Assembly (NCBI RefSeq): GCF_029937755.1
Contig: NZ_JAPYPG010000010.1
Location: forward strand, 18,783 to 82,782
Source of the DNA: Henriciella sp.
GTDB lineage: Bacteria > Pseudomonadota > Alphaproteobacteria > Caulobacterales > Hyphomonadaceae
Direction of reading: 5' to 3'
DNA length: 64,000 nt
Notes under the pieces: model-generated
The model's input: the letters and a program-made list of their open reading frames with translations, nothing else
Told to the model about the DNA's origin: nothing
The model's database searches: none
Translations under genes and position numbers: made by a program
Part shown: positions 1 through 8,499 of the stretch, in pieces
Layout: each line of letters begins with the position of its first letter
Numbering within the stretch: position 1 is the first letter of the stretch

Positions 1-21
1 AAACTTGGCTGGAGGGCGCTT

Positions 22-459
22 ATGCGTAATGGATTGATTGGTTTTACGCTGGGCGCCGCCTTGCTTGGCAGTGCTTGTACACCCGGTGAGACTGGCGGCA
101 TGTCCGCTCAGGACACCTGCGGACAGATGCTGTCAGGCGACCCGGAGATCGAGGCCGACCTCGCAGAGTTCGATGCGACGGTGGATGACTACTGCGCGTG
201 CTTCGCGACGACGCTTGAGTCGCAGACCGAGGAAGACCGCGATGCGATCATGAAGGTCGTCAGCACGATTGCTGAACTTCGTACCGAGCGGAATATCGGA
301 CTCGAGGCTGCCGCAGAGCTTCTGGAAGAAGTGGCTGAGGGCCGGAATACGAATGAGTCCATCGATATTAGCGGGAGCGCCTTCGAGACTGCCGGCAGGT
401 TCGTGGACGGGATCCGCAACGATCTCCGGGATAATGACGGGCAGTGCCCGGCGAGCTAG
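22..459 (+). CDS. putative lipoprotein of unknown function
   Basis: A 145-residue protein with a short hydrophobic N-terminus and a lipobox-like LLGSAC near residues 14-19, so it is probably exported and lipidated at the Cys. The mature part is acidic, rich in E and D, with three further Cys (C33, C58, C60 approximately) and no family I recognise. A GGAGGG sequence lies about 7 bases before the ATG. It converges on rnhA with only a few bases between the stops. Function unknown. Confidence 0.75.
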   Translation: MRNGLIGFTLGAALLGSACTPGETGGMSAQDTCGQMLSGDPEIEADLAEFDATVDDYCACFATTLESQTEEDRDAIMKVVSTIAELRTERNIGLEAAAELLEEVAEGRNTNESIDISGSAFETAGRFVDGIRNDLRDNDGQCPAS

Positions 460-462
460 GCG

Positions 463-909
463 CTAGTCCCTGACACGCGCTTCGACGGCGCCGAGCCGGG
501 CCAGCTCGTCGGCGCGTTCGTTGCCTTCGTCGCCGTCATGGCCTTTCACCCAGCGCCAGTCGACGTCATGGCGTGCGCAAGCCTCCTCAAGCGCTTGCCA
601 CAAATCCTTGTTCTTGACCGGCTTTTTCGACGCGGTTTTCCAGCCATTGCGCTTCCAGCCATGGATCCACTTGGTCAGTCCGTCCTTCACATAAGTGGAA
701 TCGGTGTGCAGGCGGACTTTCGACGGCTTCTTGAGGGCTTTCAGCGCCTCGATCGCGGCCATCAGTTCCATGCGGTTGTTCGTGGTCGCGGCTTCGCCAC
801 CATATAGTTCCTTGCAGTGGTCGCCGGCCCGCATCACCGCGCCCCAGCCACCGGGACCGGGATTGCCGCTGCAGGCGCCATCCGTCCAGATTTCAATCAA
901 CTTCGACAT
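463..909 (-). CDS. rnhA: ribonuclease HI
   Basis: Cleaves the RNA strand of RNA-DNA hybrids in the cytoplasm, removing replication primers and R-loops. The 148-residue protein has the full catalytic set at E. coli-like positions: D10 ([13 protein letters not shown]), E48 (NNRMEL), D70 (TDSTYV), H124 (VKGH) and D134 (NERADELA). The frame stays open far upstream, but the ATG at 909 gives the normal family length, so I chose that start. It is the last gene of a leftward group with the membrane protein at 954-1538 and thrB; thrB-rnhA neighbourhood is common in Alphaproteobacteria. Confidence 0.96.
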   Translation of the reverse strand: MSKLIEIWTDGACSGNPGPGGWGAVMRAGDHCKELYGGEAATTNNRMELMAAIEALKALKKPSKVRLHTDSTYVKDGLTKWIHGWKRNGWKTASKKPVKNKDLWQALEEACARHDVDWRWVKGHDGDEGNERADELARLGAVEARVRD

Positions 910-953
910 GACAGACCGGTTCGCTCGCTTCGCCCGGTCCGTCAAGACGGGTG

Positions 954-1538
954 TCAGAAGACATCTGTGGCAAGATCGCTGATCTGCTGCTTCGGACGCA
1001 CGATGGCGAGGAAGAGCGATGCGCAGACGAGGCCTGCCAGCGCCCCGATCAGGCCGCCGGTCAGGAGCGCTCCGAAGAAGCCATCCTGCTGCATCGACGC
1101 TCCAAAGAAGCCGGTCGTTCCGCCGACCAGAAGCGCGCCCCAGATCGCGCCCCAACGGTAATAGGGGGCAGTCCGGGTGATCCCGCGCTTGGGAAACCGC
1201 CCGATGGACAGCGCCAGGACAAGCCATGTGACGGGGATGACGATGAAGAACAGGTACCAGTTGAACGCTGCCATCATCACCGCCACAAAGGCGCCCATCA
1301 TGAAGCCGCCACGCTCGGCGAACTGGGCTGGCTGGGCGCCGGCCAGGGATGTCAGCGTGGAAAATACAAAGGCCAGCATGGCCGCGATCAGGGCCACGCA
1401 TATACAGGCGCAGATTCCGCACAGGAAGCAGGCCAGCGCCACGCGCTTTATCCTGGGCTTCTCGTCACCGGCTGCATAGTCGCGGACGGGGTTCGTCCCC
1501 GCATAATACACCGTGCCGTTCGGTCCGAAGTCGACCAT
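954..1538 (-). CDS. integral membrane protein, unknown function
   Basis: A 194-residue protein with about four membrane segments: a Cys/Ala-rich pair around residues 33-65, one around 90-115, and two Gly/Ala-rich segments in the last third. The frame is open further upstream into thrB, but the ATG at 1538 starts a sensible N-terminus ([14 protein letters not shown]) and avoids that overlap. It lies between thrB and rnhA on the same strand. No family recognised; role unknown. Confidence 0.75.
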   Translation of the reverse strand: MVDFGPNGTVYYAGTNPVRDYAAGDEKPRIKRVALACFLCGICACICVALIAAMLAFVFSTLTSLAGAQPAQFAERGGFMMGAFVAVMMAAFNWYLFFIVIPVTWLVLALSIGRFPKRGITRTAPYYRWGAIWGALLVGGTTGFFGASMQQDGFFGALLTGGLIGALAGLVCASLFLAIVRPKQQISDLATDVF

Positions 1539-1630
1539 TCTTGTCCCTCCACCGCGAGGCAGAATGCCACCTGTCAGGAGAAATGGAAACGCTTCAATCG
1601 GGCGCATGGAAGGCCCTGAGCGGGCAAGAA

Positions 1631-2596
1631 TCAGGCGCCGTAGCTCGCCGCTGACACCGCCTTGCGGTGGAAGGCGAGGCGCGCGGAATAGTCGAGCGGG
1701 TTCTTCGGCTTCACCAGCGCGTCGGCAGGCGTGTCGGTCCAGTCGACCAGCCGTGTCAGGAAGAAGCGCAGCGCCGCGCCCCGGCACAGCAGCGGCAGGA
1801 ATTCGCGCTCGGCCGGCTCAAGCGCGCGAACGGACTCATAGCCCGCAATGAGGGCAGCGCCCTTCGAATAGTTGAACTCGCTGCCTTCCTCGAAGGCCCA
1901 GGCATTGAGGCAGACGGCGAGGTCATAGGCGAGCGCGTCGGTGCAGGCGAAGTAGAAATCGATGGCGCCGGAGAAGTCATCGCCGATGAAGAAGGCGTTG
2001 TCGGGGAAGAGATCGGCATGGATGGTGCCGCGCGGCAGGTCGAGGCTGTGAGGTTTGGCCCGGCCGATTTCCGCGAGGTCTTCAGTGACGAGTGCGGCGA
2101 GCCCCGGTTGCAGCCCTTCCGCGGTCTCCTCCCGCCCATGCCACAGCTTTGGCCAGCTGGCCGGCCCCAGCGCGTTGGGGCGGGTCTGCTCGAAATCCCC
2201 CAGCGCGGCATGCATCAAAGCGAGGTTCTCACCCATCGAGCGGCATTGCGCGGGATTGGGCCGGGCAGGCGACAGCCCGTCGAGAAAGGAGACGATGACG
2301 GCGGGGCGGCCTTCCAGCTCACGCAGGACGTTACCTTCCCTGTCGGCAATAGGGGCCGGGCAGGGGAAGGCCTTCTCGGCCAGATGCTGCTTCACCGCCA
2401 TGAAATAGGGCAGGTCCTTCGGATCGGCCCGGCGCTCGAACAGGGTCAGGATATACCGGCCCGTCTCGGTCTCGAGATAGTAGTTCGAGTTTTCGACGCC
2501 TTCGGCAATACCCTTGAAGGCGCGTGCCTTCCCGAGCGAATAATCGCTCAGGAAGGCCGCAAGCTTGTCGTCGCTGACACTCGTATAGACCGCCAT
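1631..2596 (-). CDS. thrB: homoserine kinase (APH-like type)
   Basis: Phosphorylates L-homoserine with ATP in threonine biosynthesis. At 321 residues it matches the proteobacterial ThrB of the choline/aminoglycoside kinase fold, not the GHMP type. Visible features are the N-terminal glycine loop GIAEGVENSNYYL, the catalytic loop GTIHADLFPDNAFF (Asp base and Asn metal ligand), the metal-binding GAIDFYFA and the typical C-terminal PLDYSARL segment. Its start follows the MFS gene stop by 9 bases, so the two may be cotranscribed; I see no strong Shine-Dalgarno. Confidence 0.95.
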   Translation of the reverse strand: MAVYTSVSDDKLAAFLSDYSLGKARAFKGIAEGVENSNYYLETETGRYILTLFERRADPKDLPYFMAVKQHLAEKAFPCPAPIADREGNVLRELEGRPAVIVSFLDGLSPARPNPAQCRSMGENLALMHAALGDFEQTRPNALGPASWPKLWHGREETAEGLQPGLAALVTEDLAEIGRAKPHSLDLPRGTIHADLFPDNAFFIGDDFSGAIDFYFACTDALAYDLAVCLNAWAFEEGSEFNYSKGAALIAGYESVRALEPAEREFLPLLCRGAALRFFLTRLVDWTDTPADALVKPKNPLDYSARLAFHRKAVSAASYGA

Positions 2597-2605
2597 GTGA
2601 CGGCT

Positions 2606-4090
2606 TTATTCGCCACGGCCGATCATGTCACGCAGCAAGGTTTTGCCGGCCAGGAGATAGTGCAGCGCCGCCCACGCATAGAGCGAACAGAAGGCAATGA
2701 TGGACCAGCGCAGGCCTTCGCTGTTTGCGCTGTTGCAGGCTGCGACCGCTGCGGTCGACAGCTCCGTTGTCACCTTGCAGGTTTCAAGGGACAGGTTGAG
2801 ATCGTTTCCGGCCAGGAACATGCCTTTCAGGAAGGTCGACAGGATGCCGATGAGCGGCGGACCGAGCCCGTAGCCGAGCAGGTTCACGATGAAGAGCGTG
2901 ATCGCCACCGAGGTTGCCCTCATGCGGCTGTCCACCACGCCGCCGACGATCGCGTACATCGGGCCGAGATAGAAATAGTGCAGCGTTGCAGCGGCCATGA
3001 GTGGCGGCAGGGCGAGCCAGACCGTCGGCGCAAGAAACCCGAGGGCATAGAGCGGGACGGAAACGATCATGCCCAGCGCGGGCATCCACGACAGGGCCTT
3101 CGGATGGCGATGCGCCAGCCGGTCTGCGAGATAGCCTGAGGAGAAGACGCCGAGCGCCGCCATCAGGCCAATGATCACACCGAACAGGACCGCAGCCGTC
3201 TGGAGGTCCAGACCATGTGTCCTGACCAGGAAGGATGTCGTGAACTGGGCAACGCCATAACCGACAAAGGAGGCAATTGTCGCGCCGGCAACGATGTGCC
3301 AGAAGGTCGGTTTCTTGGAGAGGACCTTGAAGACCTCACCCATGCTGGAGCGTTCAAGATGTTGCAGTTCTGGCGGATCGCTGTAGCCCCGTGGCGGTTC
3401 CTTGATCGTCATTCTCACGACGATGGCGAGGATCACGCCGGGAAAGCCGACGAGAATGAAGGCCACACGCCACCCTTCCACATTCTGCCAGTCGGCAAGG
3501 CCCAGCGCCCAGGTCCAGCCCCAGGCTTCAAACATGGCTGCCAGCGATGGTCCGTCCAGATTGCCGACGATGAAGCCTGCGAAAATAGCGGCAAACATGC
3601 CGCCCAGAGGCACGCCAAGGGCATAGATGGAGACCGCCGTCGCACGGCTCGAGGGTTTGAAATAGTCTGCAAGGAGGGACTGAGCGGGGGGCGTGCAACC
3701 GGCTTCACCGACACTGACACCGACCCTGAACAGGAACAGGACCATAAAGGATACCGCGACACCGCAAAGCGCCGTCATGAGGCTCCATACGAAGACCGAG
3801 ATGGCAATGATCCAGACGCGGTGGAAGCGCTCCGCCATCCGGGCAATCGGGATGCCGAGCATTGTGTAGAGAATGGCGAAAGCCGGACCGCCCAACAGGC
3901 CCATCTGCCAGTCCTCGACCTGGAAGCTTTCCTTGATCGGCTCGGTCAGGATGTTGATGATCGAGCGGTCGATGAAATTGAAGATGTAGACCAGAAGGAG
4001 CGCGCCAAGCACGAAGCCGCGATAGCCTTTGGTGCCATAGCCTTCATTTGGCTCAGTAATACTTCCGGCAGTCGAATCGACTGTCGCCAT
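2606..4090 (-). CDS. MFS transporter, Spinster-like
   Basis: A 494-residue polytopic inner-membrane protein with about 12 predicted helices. The first helix carries FNFIDRSIINIL, the signature NFIDR of Spinster-like MFS carriers. The helix 4/5 region has GEAGCTPPAQSLLADYF and the helix 10 region YLGPMYAIVGGVV. A long periplasmic insertion with two Cys precedes the last helices. It is clearly paralogous to the carrier at 4267-5778 in the same direction. Substrate cannot be read from sequence; the cyclase-family gene upstream suggests an organic acid or aromatic metabolite. Confidence 0.9.
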   Translation of the reverse strand: MATVDSTAGSITEPNEGYGTKGYRGFVLGALLLVYIFNFIDRSIINILTEPIKESFQVEDWQMGLLGGPAFAILYTMLGIPIARMAERFHRVWIIAISVFVWSLMTALCGVAVSFMVLFLFRVGVSVGEAGCTPPAQSLLADYFKPSSRATAVSIYALGVPLGGMFAAIFAGFIVGNLDGPSLAAMFEAWGWTWALGLADWQNVEGWRVAFILVGFPGVILAIVVRMTIKEPPRGYSDPPELQHLERSSMGEVFKVLSKKPTFWHIVAGATIASFVGYGVAQFTTSFLVRTHGLDLQTAAVLFGVIIGLMAALGVFSSGYLADRLAHRHPKALSWMPALGMIVSVPLYALGFLAPTVWLALPPLMAAATLHYFYLGPMYAIVGGVVDSRMRATSVAITLFIVNLLGYGLGPPLIGILSTFLKGMFLAGNDLNLSLETCKVTTELSTAAVAACNSANSEGLRWSIIAFCSLYAWAALHYLLAGKTLLRDMIGRGE

Positions 4091-4206
4091 TGTGGCCTCC
4101 CTTTACCTCCGGTGCGGACAGCTTCCTGAAGAAGTGCCCGTTTTATCGTTCGGATCAGGATTGCAAATCGGAATAGCCGAGACCAGACCAAATCGACGTT
4201 TCGCCG

Positions 4207-4258
4207 AAAAAACTTCACCTGTGAAGCATCGGCCCGGCCAGAGACACCTGGCCGGGCC
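4207..4258 (-). terminator. double hairpin terminator after the upstream MFS gene
   Basis: Reading leftward after the stop at 4267 there is an 11-bp perfect stem (4248-4258 with 4231-4241, loop of 6). It is followed by a 6-bp CTTCAC/GTGAAG hairpin (4213-4226) running straight into six T (4207-4212 on the plus strand as A). The second hairpin has the form of a rho-independent terminator, so the two MFS genes may be separate transcripts. Confidence 0.7.
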
Positions 4259-4266
4259 GGACTGTC

Positions 4267-5778
4267 CTAAAGGTGCATGCCAGCGGCCGGTACATCGCCC
4301 CGGTAGCGGTCGCGCCCGAAGGAGACCGCAGCCATGAAGTAGGAGGCCGCCGCCAGGATCATGAACAGCACGGTGGCCGCCATGGAGTAACGCAGCCCGT
4401 TTGCATAAGCGCGGCAGAGCTCAGGGCCCGTCTCGCCAAGCGAGGTCGGATCCGTGCTGCACAGGCGGGGGTTGAAGTCCGCAGCCATGCTCGACAGGCC
4501 GGCATTGTTGATCTCCATGCCCATGAAGAAGTCACTCATTGCGCCGACGAAGAGCGGGCCGATACCGTTACCGATAAGGCTGACGATGAGCAGCAGCACG
4601 GAAATCGTGGTCGCTCTCGATTTCGGGCTGACGATGGCTGTGCCGACGGTGTATTGCGCGCCGAGATAGGCATAGTGCGCAATCGCCGCAACGATCCAGA
4701 GCGCGAAGGCCATCGACAGGGTCGGGGCGAAGAAGGCAGCGATATAGAACGGCACCGAGATCAGCAGGCCGACGCCCGGCAGCCACGCAGCCACTCGCGG
4801 AAAACGTCCCTCAAGCCGTTCCGACAGGAAGCCGCCAAGGAAGGTCCCGCCGGCAGCAACAGCAGCCAGTGGCGCGCCGTAGAGGACCGCTGCATCGCGG
4901 ACGCCGATACCGTGGACACGCTGCAGGAAGGGCGCCTGGAAGTTGATCAGGCCATAGCCGACAAAGGCGACGAGGGCGGCCCCCAGCGAGAGCCACCAGA
5001 AGGTCGGCTTCTTGCCGAACTCCCTGAAGGCGTCGAAGAAGCCCGCCTTCGCGGTGCTGTCGAGCGCAGGTGGGTCGGAATAGCCCCGCGGCGGCTCCTT
5101 GATGGTCAGAAGCAGGATCAGCGCAACCAGCACGCCGGGCAGGCCAACCACGACGAAGGCGATTCGCCAGCCGCCGACGGTCGACCAGTCCATTCCGGGG
5201 AAGAGGCCGCCAAGGCCGAGCGTCCCAAGCCAGGCACCGAAGTCCTCGCCCTGGATACCGGCAATCAGGCCGCCGAAAAGCTGGGCGAGGACGCCGCCAA
5301 TGGTGACGCCCATGGAGTAGATGCCAAGCGCGCCTGCCCGACTTCGGGGCGGGTAATAGTCGGTAATGAGGGAATTGGCGGGCGGCGTGCAGCCAGCCTC
5401 GCCCACAGCCACGCCGACGCGGAAGATGAGGAGCCAGATAAACCCGCTTGCGACACCGCAGAGCGCGGTCATGACAGACCAGATAATGATGCAGAGCGCG
5501 ATGATCAGGACACGGTTTGCCCGGTCGGCCCACATTGCGATCGGAATGCCCATCAGGGCATAGAAGAGCGCGAAGGGCGGTCCCGACAGGAGGCCCCACT
5601 GGGTATCGTTCAGTCCGAACTCGTTGATGATCGGCTGGGCCACGACCGAAATCAGCGTGCGGTCGATGAAGTTCAGCGTGTAGACCAGCATCAGCGAGAT
5701 CAGGACGTAGGACCGGTAGCCCTTCGTTCCGAAGCCCGTGATGTGGCCAGGTTCCTGCGCGGCCGTGGTATCGCTCAT
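4267..5778 (-). CDS. MFS transporter, Spinster-like (paralogue)
   Basis: A 503-residue carrier with the same layout as its neighbour at 2606-4090: LNFIDRTLISVV in helix 1, GEAGCTPPANSLITDYY in the helix 4/5 region, TIKEPPRGYSDPP in the central cytoplasmic loop, and a Cys-containing insertion before the last helices. The shared central loop motif and insertion show that the two arose by duplication. It sits downstream of the cyclase-family hydrolase (5884-6822) on the same strand with about 105 bases between, and is followed by a hairpin terminator. Substrate unknown. Confidence 0.9.
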   Translation of the reverse strand: MSDTTAAQEPGHITGFGTKGYRSYVLISLMLVYTLNFIDRTLISVVAQPIINEFGLNDTQWGLLSGPPFALFYALMGIPIAMWADRANRVLIIALCIIIWSVMTALCGVASGFIWLLIFRVGVAVGEAGCTPPANSLITDYYPPRSRAGALGIYSMGVTIGGVLAQLFGGLIAGIQGEDFGAWLGTLGLGGLFPGMDWSTVGGWRIAFVVVGLPGVLVALILLLTIKEPPRGYSDPPALDSTAKAGFFDAFREFGKKPTFWWLSLGAALVAFVGYGLINFQAPFLQRVHGIGVRDAAVLYGAPLAAVAAGGTFLGGFLSERLEGRFPRVAAWLPGVGLLISVPFYIAAFFAPTLSMAFALWIVAAIAHYAYLGAQYTVGTAIVSPKSRATTISVLLLIVSLIGNGIGPLFVGAMSDFFMGMEINNAGLSSMAADFNPRLCSTDPTSLGETGPELCRAYANGLRYSMAATVLFMILAAASYFMAAVSFGRDRYRGDVPAAGMHL

Positions 5779-5883
5779 TGAATCTCTCCTCCCGAGCGTC
5801 TCTATCCCCGACGCTTCTCGGTCAGTGTTGTTGACTAGCGCGAAGCCGCTTGCAACCCCCGCCTAGTGTCACGTCCCGATGCA

Positions 5884-6822
5884 TCAACGGATGGCGACGG
5901 GATTGATGATCGCCTGCACCGTGCCTTCCAGCTTGGGAACACCGAGCGAGAAGAAGAATTCCGTGACGTTGTCAGCAGCCAGTTCCGAAGTCACCATGTT
6001 TTCAAGCAGGTAGACGCCGTTCTTCGCGAGCAGGGTCAGATGAACGTCGAACGGCCGGTCTGCCGCCTCAAAGGGAATCACCTCGACCGCCCATGTATCG
6101 GCGCCCACGGCCACAACGCCGAGATCCGCGAGGTACTGCGCCCCCTCGACGCCGAGCCCCGGCTCGGTCTGTTTGAGGCCTTCAGCGTCCGCAGTCGCGG
6201 CCATGTAGCCGGTGTGAAAGAGGACCACATCGCCGGCTTCGATCTCGACTCCCGCCGCTTCCATGGCGGCATCGATCTCTTCTCGGTTGAAGGCTGTGCC
6301 ATCCGGGACGGGGTCGGCGCCAACCACTTTCGTCATGTCGAGCAGGACGCCGCGCGTGGCAATCGGGGGCAGGGCATGAGTGCCGAACTGCGTCAGCCCG
6401 GCCGGCGTGACGAAGTCGGCGACGGGCACGCCATTATAGTATTGATGGTTGATGCCCATATGGCCGAGGCCGTCGATCTGGCTGCCGATGCCGACCCAGA
6501 CATCGACGATGTCATCATTGCCGGTCGCCTTGTTGGCCCCCAGCGGCGTGCCGGATCCGTCGGAAAGCTGCAGCACGGTGACATCGTATTCACGTGGGCC
6601 ATAGGCCGGCGTGTCGCGGCCGGTCACCATGCCAAGCGAATAGGTCTTGCCCGTTGTGATGAGCTTGGCGGCCTCCGCAGTCTTTTCTGCCGAAAGTTCA
6701 TTCACCGCGCCAAGGCGGTCGTCAGCGCCATACTGGGATGGATACCAGCTCTCGGTTTCCTGAGCGCCAGCGGCGCATACAGCCAGCAGGGCAGCGCCTG
6801 TCGCGATCATCAGTCGTTTCAT
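5884..6822 (-). CDS. cyclase family protein (kynurenine formamidase/isatin hydrolase fold), exported
   Basis: A 312-residue protein with a signal peptide (about residues 1-20, ending AGA) followed by the putative cyclase fold. The metal-binding region reads GSQIDGLGHMGIN, the variant of HxGTHxDxxxH found in many exported members; a second conserved region is DVVLFHTGY. Members hydrolyse amide or lactam bonds of small metabolites such as N-formylkynurenine or isatin, but the substrate here is unknown. The two MFS carriers downstream could move the substrate or product. Confidence 0.85.
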   Translation of the reverse strand: MKRLMIATGAALLAVCAAGAQETESWYPSQYGADDRLGAVNELSAEKTAEAAKLITTGKTYSLGMVTGRDTPAYGPREYDVTVLQLSDGSGTPLGANKATGNDDIVDVWVGIGSQIDGLGHMGINHQYYNGVPVADFVTPAGLTQFGTHALPPIATRGVLLDMTKVVGADPVPDGTAFNREEIDAAMEAAGVEIEAGDVVLFHTGYMAATADAEGLKQTEPGLGVEGAQYLADLGVVAVGADTWAVEVIPFEAADRPFDVHLTLLAKNGVYLLENMVTSELAADNVTEFFFSLGVPKLEGTVQAIINPVAIR

Positions 6823-7084
6823 TTTTTCCTCCCGTCCCGTCTGTTTGGGCGACTGTGCGCCGAGGCGGGTGGACGTGTCCAGCGCTTCTTCCTGGGCAGG
6901 TCACTGCATGATCGTTTGCAACCGGTGCGAAAAGCATGTACGTAGACAATTCGAATTTGGCCGGACGATCAGGCAGGACCACCGCGATAGCGGTCAGACG
7001 CTCAGAATTTTCCCAAAAAAGACGAACTCCAGACGCGCAATGTCGCGCGCTTGGCCACAAATTGTGCACTGAAAGGAAATTCTG

Positions 7085-7294
7085 ATGAATTCTGGCACCG
7101 TGAAATTTTACAACGACCAAAAAGGCTTTGGCTTTATCGCTCCGGACGATGGCGGCAACGACGTGTTCGTTCACGCCACCGCGCTCGAGCGTTCGGGCAT
7201 GACCGCCCTGCGCGAAGGCCAGAAGGTCTCCTTCGACACCGCTGTTGATCAGCGTAGCGGCAAGACTGCCGTCAACACGATCGAAGCCGCCTAA
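7085..7294 (+). CDS. CspA-family cold-shock protein
   Basis: A 69-residue single cold-shock domain that binds single-stranded RNA and DNA as a chaperone. RNP1 is KGFGFI (residues 13-18) and RNP2 is VFVH (27-30). AAAGGAA precedes the ATG by about 6 bases. About 260 bases without a gene lie upstream (6823-7084), part of which could be the long structured 5' leader usual for csp genes, though I cannot define its ends. A strong terminator follows at 7331. Confidence 0.95.
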   Translation: MNSGTVKFYNDQKGFGFIAPDDGGNDVFVHATALERSGMTALREGQKVSFDTAVDQRSGKTAVNTIEAA

Positions 7295-7330
7295 GGCTGG
7301 CCGGCTGCTTCGGCAGCCAGCAGATTGTAG

Positions 7331-7363
7331 AAAAGCCGCCTTCGCGAGAAGGCGGCTTTTTTC
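7331..7363 (+). terminator. rho-independent terminator of the cold-shock gene
   Basis: A perfect 13-bp stem (7331-7343 with 7348-7360) with a 4-base loop and a run of T ending at about 7362. Four A precede the stem, so it could also terminate the leftward reductase gene (stop at 7382) from the other side. Confidence 0.9.
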
Positions 7364-7381
7364 ATTTTGGCGGAAGAAAGT

Positions 7382-8356
7382 TTAGCCGCGGCCGTGCGGG
7401 GCCTCCCAGTCCATGACCGGACCGGCTGGAACGATACGGGTCGGGTTCACCATGTCGTGGCTTTCATAATAGTGACGCTGGGCGTGTTTCGCGTTCACGG
7501 TCTCGGCAATGCCGGGCCACTGATAAAGGTCGCGGGCATAGGGCCAGAGGTGCTCATAAGCTGCCAGGCGGCGGATATTGCACTTGAAGTGGCCATGATA
7601 GACCAGGTCGAACCGATAGAGCGTCGTCCACAGCCGCCAGTCAGCCTCGGTCGGCGTGTCGCCTGTCAGGAAACGTGAGCGCGACAGCTTGTCGTCCAGC
7701 CAGTCGAGCGACTCGAACAGCGGGTAGACGGCCTCTTCATATGCCTGCTGCGATGTCGCGAAGCCGGATTTGTAAACGCCATTATTTACAGTGTGGTAGA
7801 CGCGTTCGTTGATCTCGTCGATCTCGGCACGCTTGTCTTCCGGATAGTAATCACCTTCCTTCGCGCCGACCCCGTCGAAGGCGGAATTGAACATGCGGAT
7901 GATGTCGGCGGACTCGTTGGAGACAATGGTCTCCTTTTCCTTGTCCCAGATCGTCGGCACCGTAACGCGGCCGGTATAGTGCGGGTCGGCCTTGAGGTAG
8001 ACTTCATAGAAGAATTCCGAGCCGAACAGCTTGTCCTCGACAATACCGTCCGGATCCTTCTGGAAGGTCCAGCCATTCTCGCCCATGAACCAGTGTGTCA
8101 CGGAGACATCGATCATGTCTTCGAGGCCCTTGAGCTTGCGGAAGATCAGCGCCCGGTGAGCCCAGGGGCAGGCGTAGGAGACATAGAGATGATAGCGGCC
8201 CGGTTCGGCCTTGAAGCCGCCTTCGCCGCTCGGGCCCGGCGAGCCGTCGGCGGTAATCCAGTTGCGAAACTGGCTTTCAGAGCGCACGAACTTGCCACCC
8301 TGCGCGTCGGTGTCATACCACTTGTCCTGCCAGATGCCGTTATTGAGTAGGCCCAT
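7382..8356 (-). CDS. yqjG: glutathionyl-hydroquinone reductase (xi-class GST)
   Basis: Reduces glutathionyl-hydroquinones using glutathione in the cytoplasm. The 324-residue length fits the xi/ECM4 family. The catalytic Cys is C63 in YACPWAHRALI. Other family marks are HWFMGENGWTF, VPTIWDKE and the C-terminal helical domain with ADWRLWTTLYRFDLVYHGHFKCN. It ends just before the csp terminator, in convergent orientation. Confidence 0.93.
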   Translation of the reverse strand: MGLLNNGIWQDKWYDTDAQGGKFVRSESQFRNWITADGSPGPSGEGGFKAEPGRYHLYVSYACPWAHRALIFRKLKGLEDMIDVSVTHWFMGENGWTFQKDPDGIVEDKLFGSEFFYEVYLKADPHYTGRVTVPTIWDKEKETIVSNESADIIRMFNSAFDGVGAKEGDYYPEDKRAEIDEINERVYHTVNNGVYKSGFATSQQAYEEAVYPLFESLDWLDDKLSRSRFLTGDTPTEADWRLWTTLYRFDLVYHGHFKCNIRRLAAYEHLWPYARDLYQWPGIAETVNAKHAQRHYYESHDMVNPTRIVPAGPVMDWEAPHGRG

Positions 8357-8499
8357 GATACGTCTGTCGCTCCTATGTCTGAATGCTGACAGACCAACTA
8401 GGAGGCCGGGCGCACCGTTCCAGCGCGAAGGCGGGATAAGGCCTATTCAGCCCGCGAATAGGCGCATGAAAAGGCGATCCGGTGAGCCACTGGGGAGGG

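Noticed and set aside
1667..3139. A 490-residue rightward frame opposite thrB and the MFS gene
   Set aside because: It is the antisense shadow of two recognised genes; high G+C leaves the opposite frame open.
4273..5781. A 502-residue rightward frame opposite the second MFS gene
   Set aside because: Shadow frame rich in Arg, Asp and Gly with no family features; the MFS gene explains the strand.
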